In this document: positions 7,218 through 11,935 of the stretch, in pieces
Numbering within the stretch: the stretch's first letter is position 1
How the letters are laid out: each line of letters starts with the position of its first letter
Origin: Spirochaetales bacterium
GTDB lineage: Bacteria > Spirochaetota > Spirochaetia > Sphaerochaetales > Sphaerochaetaceae
Direction of reading: 5' to 3'
Assembly: GCA_017614625.1 (NCBI GenBank)
Contig: JAGABK010000081.1
Coordinates: 1-11,935, forward strand
Length of the DNA stretch: 11,935 nt
Program-made: the position numbers and the translations under genes
Notes under the pieces: model-generated
Seen by the model: the letters and a program-made list of their open reading frames with translations, nothing else
Told to the model about the DNA's origin: nothing
Databases searched by the model: none

Positions 7218-7809
7218 GGCGTCTGCTCCTGTATTTGTAGGCGAGGTTGATTATCTTCTCCAGGTCGGATACTTCGATGCACTGGCAGCTGCTCATGGCC
7301 AGCTCCTTGGCGATCATCTCCGTGGTGAAGCCGCTTGTTCCCATGCGGCTCCTGGCTGCCTGCTCGTTGGCGCTCGCGGTCGCCTGGCTGTTCGGGGACA
7401 TGTCGTTGTGCGGTCCCTGGGCCATCTGGAAGCCTCCGATCCTGTTCTGGTTCTCCTTGTCTATCTTGTTGAGGATCGATTCGATGATGATCGTCTTCGA
7501 CGGATAGCACTGGGGGCAGGGCTGGTTTCCGACATCGGCGTACGCACGCTCGATGTCGTGGCAGAAACGGGTCTTCTGGAAGCCCTCGAAGGTCAGTATG
7601 CTGGCGCCGTTGAGCTTGAAGGCCGGGACCAGGCAGCTCAGGGCGGCGTTGCCGTTGATGAGTACGATGCAGTTGCCGCAGGACGCGCCCTGGCACTGCG
7701 TGTTGTCTCCGAACGTCATTATCTGCTCCCTGAGAATGTGGCTCAGGGGTTTGTCCGAGTTCACGACCAGAGAGTACTGCGATCCGTTGATGTTGCAGTT
7801 CAGTCTCAT
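7201..7809 (-). CDS. [2Fe-2S] subunit of a xanthine dehydrogenase-like complex, with insertion
   Basis: This 202-residue protein has two iron-sulphur domains. The N-terminal plant-ferredoxin-type domain keeps the canonical spacing C39-x4-C44-x2-C47-x11-C59. The helical second domain has CxxC (C98, C101) and CxC (C175, C177), so all eight cluster cysteines exist. The usual CGxCTPG reads CPQCYPS, losing the Gly of TPG. The two cysteine pairs are 73 residues apart rather than the usual thirty or so, because of a Gln/Asn/Ser/Ala/Met-rich insertion at about 117-160. The C-terminus is a very basic tail (RSRRRARR). The ATG overlaps the stop of the large-subunit gene (ATGA). A perfect anti-16S match GGAGGTGA (7813-7820) lies just upstream, inside that gene's last codons. 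It would relay electrons between the large and FAD subunits. Confidence 0.9.
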   Translation of the reverse strand: MRLNCNINGSQYSLVVNSDKPLSHILREQIMTFGDNTQCQGASCGNCIVLINGNAALSCLVPAFKLNGASILTFEGFQKTRFCHDIERAYADVGNQPCPQCYPSKTIIIESILNKIDKENQNRIGGFQMAQGPHNDMSPNSQATASANEQAARSRMGTSGFTTEMIAKELAMSSCQCIEVSDLEKIINLAYKYRSRRRARRS

Positions 7810-9815
7810 CTGTCACCTCCGGGATTGGATGCCTTGTCACCGGCATGCGGGCTGCGGCTGGCTATGGCGAGGATGTCGTCGCTTGTGACCGGGATCCTGC
7901 GGATGGGATGTCCCAGAGCCTGCGAGAGGGCGCCCACGAGGGCTGCAGTCGCAAGGCCCCTGAGGCCTGCGGTGAGCGACGAGGCGGAGAACGTTCCGTC
8001 CTGCTTTATCCTGATGTCTATGTTGCACTTTTCGGTGGACCTGGGGCAGATGTCCGACATGACCGTCGTTATGGTGTGGCGGGCCTTGTTCAGCAGCCTG
8101 TCCATGTCGAAGACGTGTCCCAGATGGAAGTTCACCCAGATGTTGTCGATGACCGGCGAGAGCATCACCGTGTCGATGTGGAGGTCTATGGCCACGCTTC
8201 CCATGCAGGAGCTGAAGTAGAAGGGGTCGGTCAGCTCGGCCTCGTACTCGGTGGTGACCGAGACGGGCAGGCGGGAGAACCTCACCTTGCGCGAGAGCTC
8301 CGAGCAGGCCTTTATCAGCAGCGTGGAAACCAGGCCGACCTTCCTCGAAAGGGTGCTGGGGCCGAGGTCCAGGATGTCCGGGTCGTTTACGTCCAGGAAG
8401 AAGATGTCCTCGGCAGGTATGTCGAAGAACTGCCTGACGGCCTCCTTCCAGATTCCTATCATGGCCTTGTCCGCATGCACGCCGGCGTTGACGGTCAGGG
8501 TGTTGTCTTCGTTCATGGTCACGCTCAGCGAATAGTTGGCGCTGGCGTTGAACTGCTGGGAGAAGCCCATGATTCCCTCGCCGGAGGCGATTCCGATTCC
8601 GCGGGCGTAGTTGATCGTGGGCTCGAGCTTCATGAGCATGCGGCCCTGGCTGTTGGAGGCGTACTTCCTCGAATACCAGGACTGGTCCAGGATCTCCTTG
8701 ACCGAGCCTTCGAGCTTGTCGAAGCCGCTGCCGGCCTTGACGCTCTCGCAGACCGCGAAGCCGGACTTGCCGATCTCCTTCACGCGGTCCAGGCGCCAGA
8801 TTCCCGGCTGCATGCCAAGTGAGGCGGCCAGCAGGGAGAAGTGGTTCTCCGTTCCCGCCAGTGCCATGGAGAAGCCCAGGTCTCCGAAGAAGTTCGCAGG
8901 CGGCGTGGAGCTCCTGCGTATCTGGATGCTCACGTCCGCGGCCCTGAGCGGATAGATGGACACGAGTCCTGCCAGGATGTTGTGGCAGATCTCCGTGGTG
9001 AAGAAGGGGAACGCTCCCAGGTCCACCGTGCAGCTTGCCCTGTCGGCCAGAAGGCTTCCGTCCGAGAGGTAGGCCGTCTCATGCTCGATCTTCATCCTGG
9101 GCTGCCACGAGACCATGGGGGCTCCCAGCTGCACCAGCTCTCCGGTCTGTTCGGCCGCGAGGGCGGCTATGCAGGCCAGCAGCGACGGCATGACGACCAG
9201 CTGGTCGTACGGCGCGTAGTATGACTGCGGATATATGACGATGTCCTCGAGCGGGATGCCCAGGGTCTTCGAGATGCACTTCCTGACGTGGATGGGCCAC
9301 TGCGAGGAGACCCTGACGTGGAGTTTGCCGTCCTTCTTGATGACGAAGATCTTCTGGTCTCCGAGCATCGTGTTGGAGAACGGGGTCACCTCGAAATCGG
9401 ACTTGAACGTCTTTGTCTCAGGGGTGAAGTACTCGTCGGTGTCTCCGTAGGACCAGATGAACGGGGCCTCGAACTGCTCGGCGTCGTAGTCCTCCGAATC
9501 CTGCTTGATCTGGTAGGAGACCTTGACCTGCTTGCAGAACAGCTCGACGTCCTCGGCGTCGTAGCCGAAGACCGCCAGGACCGGCTGTCCCTTGTACATG
9601 ACCTCGTCGCGGGCGAAGAAGGGGAGCTCGTCGTTCATGACGCTGATGCCCGGGCAGTCCGCGAAGTCCGCGGCGCTGAGGACGAGCATGTGTCTGAACT
9701 TGTTCTCGCCGGGCATGCTGATGTCGGCAATCTTCCCGCTCGAGACCGTGGAAGTCACGAGACGGCCCACGAGATGCTTTCTGGACAGGTCGAAAAGTTC
9801 GCTTTGTTCTGGCAT
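7806..9815 (-). CDS. Xanthine dehydrogenase-like large (molybdopterin-type) subunit with eroded active site
   Basis: With the ATG at 9815 the protein has 669 residues, shorter than the roughly 750-790 usual for this subunit. Family architecture is readable: an a/b-hammerhead-like N-terminal part (VMYKGQPVLAVFGYDAEDVE), VSSQWPIHVRKCISKTLGIP (168-187), a segment matching the usual TPPAGAFRGFG...E...A..LG.DP...RL region (304-342), LSRKVGL near 489-495, and a C-terminal ALSQALGHPIRRIPVTSDDIL. The cofactor motifs are not there. The GGGFGGK site reads about QSYYAPYDQ (197-205), RGFG reads FGDLG (310-314), the GQG region reads AGVHADKAMIG (444-454), and the catalytic GVGE site reads AGLRG (616-620). 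An in-frame TTG at 9836 would add seven residues, but it lies upstream of the predicted -10 box. The frame is intact, with no stops, so it is a maintained gene rather than a decayed one. Its substrate, if any, is unknown. Confidence 0.85.
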   Translation of the reverse strand: MPEQSELFDLSRKHLVGRLVTSTVSSGKIADISMPGENKFRHMLVLSAADFADCPGISVMNDELPFFARDEVMYKGQPVLAVFGYDAEDVELFCKQVKVSYQIKQDSEDYDAEQFEAPFIWSYGDTDEYFTPETKTFKSDFEVTPFSNTMLGDQKIFVIKKDGKLHVRVSSQWPIHVRKCISKTLGIPLEDIVIYPQSYYAPYDQLVVMPSLLACIAALAAEQTGELVQLGAPMVSWQPRMKIEHETAYLSDGSLLADRASCTVDLGAFPFFTTEICHNILAGLVSIYPLRAADVSIQIRRSSTPPANFFGDLGFSMALAGTENHFSLLAASLGMQPGIWRLDRVKEIGKSGFAVCESVKAGSGFDKLEGSVKEILDQSWYSRKYASNSQGRMLMKLEPTINYARGIGIASGEGIMGFSQQFNASANYSLSVTMNEDNTLTVNAGVHADKAMIGIWKEAVRQFFDIPAEDIFFLDVNDPDILDLGPSTLSRKVGLVSTLLIKACSELSRKVRFSRLPVSVTTEYEAELTDPFYFSSCMGSVAIDLHIDTVMLSPVIDNIWVNFHLGHVFDMDRLLNKARHTITTVMSDICPRSTEKCNIDIRIKQDGTFSASSLTAGLRGLATAALVGALSQALGHPIRRIPVTSDDILAIASRSPHAGDKASNPGGDR
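7813..7820 (-). promoter_or_regulatory. Perfect Shine-Dalgarno of the [2Fe-2S] subunit
   Basis: On the minus strand GGAGGTGA precedes CAG and then the ATG at 7809. It lies within the last codons of the large-subunit gene, whose TGA overlaps the ATG. This supports efficient coupled translation of the two subunits and fixes the start of the iron-sulphur protein. Confidence 0.85.
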
Positions 9816-9821
9816 GGATTC

Positions 9822-9850
9822 AGCATACCATCGCAACCCTGTTTTTTCAA
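9822..9850 (-). promoter_or_regulatory. Promoter of the xanthine dehydrogenase-like/rsmD operon, predicted leaderless
   Basis: On the minus strand, TTGAAA (9850-9845) is followed after 17 bases by TATGCT (9827-9822). Six bases (GAATCC) then lead directly to the ATG at 9815. Normal -10 to +1 spacing would put the first transcribed base on the A of that ATG. No Shine-Dalgarno precedes either this ATG or the TTG at 9836, which fits a leaderless transcript. This is a prediction from spacing only. Confidence 0.5.
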
Positions 9851-9864
9851 CAAGAGCGGCTTCG

Positions 9865-9873
9865 TGTTATAGT
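9865..9873 (+). promoter_or_regulatory. Possible extended -10 promoter of ligA
   Basis: TGTTATAGT contains the extended -10 pattern TGnTATAnT (TATAGT at 9868-9873). No good -35 lies 17 bases upstream, where the sequence overlaps the -35 of the divergent operon promoter. Transcription from here would give a leader of about 30 bases before the ATG at 9909. TATAAA at 9894-9899 is an alternative -10 but also lacks a -35. Confidence 0.4.
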
Positions 9874-9908
9874 GGAATCTCAAGGTAATATGATATAAAA
9901 TCGAAGCC

Positions 9909-11935
9909 ATGGGATACATTGAAAGAGCATCGGAGCTCCGCAGGCTCCTGACGGAATACCAGAAAGCCTACTACGTCACCGGAAGACCTCTCGTCTCGGA
10001 CCTGGAGTACGACGGCCTGTTCGACGAGCTGGTGCTTCTGGAGAAGGAGCATCCCGAGCTCAAGACGCCCGATTCGCCCACGCAGAGAGTCGGAAGCGAC
10101 CTTTCCTCCGACTTCCCCGAGGTGGAGCACACCATCCCGGTCCTGAGCCTGGACAAGGCCTACAGCGACGCCGAGATCCTCTCATGGACATCCAAGACAA
10201 TGAAGAACACCGGCGAGAACCTCTCCTTCGTGCTGGAGGAGAAGCTGGACGGCTTCTCGATCGTCCTCTACTACGAGAAGGGCCTTCTGGTGCGCGCCGT
10301 GACAAGGGGAAACGGCTTCGTGGGAAACGACGTCACCGCCAATGTCAGGACCATCCATTCGGTCCCGCTCAGGCTGTCCGAGGACGTGGACATAGCCGTG
10401 CGCGGCGAGGTATTCCTGAAGAAGGAGGAGTTCGAGAGGATCAACTCAACGCTCATCGAGCCCTATGCCAATCCCCGCAACCTCGCCGCCGGAACCATAA
10501 GAAGGAACCGCAGCAGCGAGACGGCCCAGGTGCCGCTTTCGATCTACGTCTACGAGGGGTTCTGGAGCCGGGGCGTCCCGTACACGGACCACATCCAGAT
10601 CCTCAGCAGCCTCAAGGCCCTTGGGTTCCCCGTGGACCCGCACCTCTTTTTCTTCTGCAGAAGCCGGGAGGAGGCGCAGGACCGTCTTGAGAAGGCGGGG
10701 CTTGAAGGCTTCGCCGGAAGCTTCGACGACATCCCTTCGGTAATCTCGCGCAACACGGAGACCCGCAGGGACCTTCCATACGAGATAGACGGCCTCGTAG
10801 TCAAGGTGAACGAGCTTGCCGTGCGCGAGGACCTGGGATACACCGGCCACCATCCGCGCTGGGCCATAGCCTACAAGTTCGAGGCCCCGCAGGCCCAGAC
10901 CCAGGTTCTGGACATAGACGTCCAGGTCGGCCGCACCGGCCGCATAACCCCCATGGCGCGCGTGAAGGAGACCCGCCTTTCCGGAAGCACCATCAGGAAC
11001 ATCACGCTTCACAACCAGGACTACGTGGACGAGCTTGAGCTCGCCATAGGCGACACGGTATCCATCTCCAAGCGCGGCGATGTCATTCCCGCCGTTGAGA
11101 ACGTCATAGAGAAGAACGAGAAGGGCAACACCACGTGGAAGATGTCCTCCGTCTGCCCCGAGTGCGGAAGTGCGTTGGTGACCAAGGGAGCCCACAGCTT
11201 CTGTCCCAACAGGGAATGCCCTGCAAGGGTGAAGGGGAGCATCGCCTTCTTCTGCGCCAAGGACCAGATGGACATGGAGGGCCTCGGCCCCAGGACGGTG
11301 GAGATCCTCTACGACAACGGTTTCGTCAGGTCGGTGGGAGAGCTGTACAGCTTCGATTTCGGCCGCCTGCGCGGCATAGAGGGCTTCGGCGGAACCGAGG
11401 GCCGCAAGATAGACATCATGCGCATGGCCGTGGAGAAGAGCCGCCATGCCCCGTTCCGCAACGTGCTTGTCTCGCTGGGGATCCCCGAGTTCGGAAAGAA
11501 GGCCGTGGACCTTCTGTGCGACGCCGGAATAGACAGCATGGACAAGCTCCTGGACATCGCCTCGAGGGAGGACGAGGAGGCCCTTTCCTCCGTCCGCGGA
11601 ATAGGTCCCGTGACGGCGCGTCTCATAATCGATGGCCTGAATTCCGAGGATACCCGCAATTTGATTGATGAACTTCGCAAAGCAGGCCTTCAGATGGAGG
11701 ATGTCAAAGAGGAGTCCGGTCTTGAGCAGATATTCAGCGGACAGAGCTGGTGCGTCACCGGAACCTTTGAGAACTTCAATCCCAGGGGCCTTGCCATGGA
11801 GGAGATAAAGAAGCGCGGCGGAACCGAGGTCTCCTCGGTCTCGCGCAAGACGACCTGCCTCCTTGCCGGCTCGGGAGCCGGAAGCAAGCTGGACAAGGCC
11901 CGCGAGCTGGGAGTGAGGATCGTGAGCGAGGCGGA
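9909..11935 (+). CDS. ligA: NAD-dependent DNA ligase LigA (3' end cut by the window)
   Basis: LigA seals nicks in duplex DNA during replication and repair using NAD+. The frame is open for 675 complete codons to the window edge; typical LigA is about 670 residues, so little is probably missing. Domains in order are: Ia NAD-binding (YYVTGRPLVSDLEYDGL, 21-37); adenylation domain with K112 in EEKLDG, RGEVF (165-169), NPRNLAAGTIRR, EIDGLVVKVN (292-301) and RWAIAYKF; OB fold with VGRTGRITPMA and GDVIP; a four-cysteine zinc finger (C416, C419, C432, C437); helix-hairpin-helix repeats (about 515-580); and most of a BRCT domain from about 609. The usual TRGDG..GED reads TRGNGFVGND (133-142). ATG 9909 is the only plausible start because a TGA lies in frame at 9891. 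The ribosome site is weak. It diverges from the redox operon across about 90 bases. Confidence 0.97.
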   Translation, partial: MGYIERASELRRLLTEYQKAYYVTGRPLVSDLEYDGLFDELVLLEKEHPELKTPDSPTQRVGSDLSSDFPEVEHTIPVLSLDKAYSDAEILSWTSKTMKNTGENLSFVLEEKLDGFSIVLYYEKGLLVRAVTRGNGFVGNDVTANVRTIHSVPLRLSEDVDIAVRGEVFLKKEEFERINSTLIEPYANPRNLAAGTIRRNRSSETAQVPLSIYVYEGFWSRGVPYTDHIQILSSLKALGFPVDPHLFFFCRSREEAQDRLEKAGLEGFAGSFDDIPSVISRNTETRRDLPYEIDGLVVKVNELAVREDLGYTGHHPRWAIAYKFEAPQAQTQVLDIDVQVGRTGRITPMARVKETRLSGSTIRNITLHNQDYVDELELAIGDTVSISKRGDVIPAVENVIEKNEKGNTTWKMSSVCPECGSALVTKGAHSFCPNRECPARVKGSIAFFCAKDQMDMEGLGPRTVEILYDNGFVRSVGELYSFDFGRLRGIEGFGGTEGRKIDIMRMAVEKSRHAPFRNVLVSLGIPEFGKKAVDLLCDAGIDSMDKLLDIASREDEEALSSVRGIGPVTARLIIDGLNSEDTRNLIDELRKAGLQMEDVKEESGLEQIFSGQSWCVTGTFENFNPRGLAMEEIKKRGGTEVSSVSRKTTCLLAGSGAGSKLDKARELGVRIVSEA

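Noticed and set aside
7102..8822. Two long plus-strand open frames (7102-8220 and 7845-8822) opposite the redox operon
   Set aside because: The opposite strand encodes recognisable FAD, [2Fe-2S] and large subunits with coupled junctions. The plus-strand translations look like antisense shadows with no motif.
9836..9836. TTG at 9836 as start of the large subunit
   Set aside because: It adds seven residues but lies upstream of the predicted -10 box and has no properly spaced ribosome site. ATG 9815 is preferred, though not proven.
9890..9898. ATG-ATA-TAA mini-frame after AAGG upstream of ligA
   Set aside because: A two-codon frame in an AT-rich gap is expected by chance, and nothing else supports a regulatory role.
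10446..11447. Minus-strand open frame of about 333 codons opposite ligA
   Set aside because: It lies wholly within the confidently identified ligase gene and has no recognisable protein features.

Overview
The window looks like bacterial chromosome with GC-rich coding sequence broken by a few short, strikingly AT-rich intergenic gaps. HtpG, the NAD-dependent ligase and RsmD are ordinary bacterial housekeeping proteins. By eye the HtpG N-terminus, the mix of an Opp-type transporter with a ROK regulator, and the small secreted proteins most resemble a spirochaete of the Treponema/Sphaerochaeta kind. That is a judgement from memory of sequences, not a search result. I see no tRNA, rRNA, CRISPR array, insertion sequence or phage gene.

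Layout. (1) Positions 1-2256, plus strand: the last codons of one gene, an OppF-like ABC transporter ATPase, and a ROK-family regulator, packed with a TGATG junction and a 1-base gap. This is the distal end of an Opp-type transporter operon. (2) Positions 2257-3860: two small exported beta-rich proteins of unknown function, distantly paralogous. Each has its own strong sigma70-like promoter (both preceded by A/T tracts and a shared 13-mer) and its own intrinsic terminator. (3) Positions 3898-5754: htpG, the bacterial Hsp90. (4) Positions 5740-9850, minus strand: a tightly coupled four-gene operon. In transcription order it holds a molybdenum-hydroxylase-like large subunit, a [2Fe-2S] subunit, an FAD-binding subunit, and rsmD (16S rRNA m2G966 methyltransferase). 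Its 3' end overlaps the 3' end of htpG. (5) From 9865, plus strand: ligA, transcribed divergently and cut by the window end.

The most unusual content is the three-subunit xanthine-dehydrogenase-like complex. The overall fold pattern of each subunit can be followed, and the FAD and ferredoxin-type [2Fe-2S] motifs are kept. However, the large subunit appears to lack every classical molybdopterin-contacting motif and the catalytic GVGE glutamate. The helical [2Fe-2S] domain also carries a long polar insertion between its two cysteine pairs. It may be a molybdenum-free redox complex or a pseudoenzyme descended from xanthine dehydrogenase. Its predicted promoter sits so that the first transcribed base would be the A of the start codon (leaderless). 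The second point of interest is the pair of exported paralogues, which share a C-terminal motif and similar promoter architecture.
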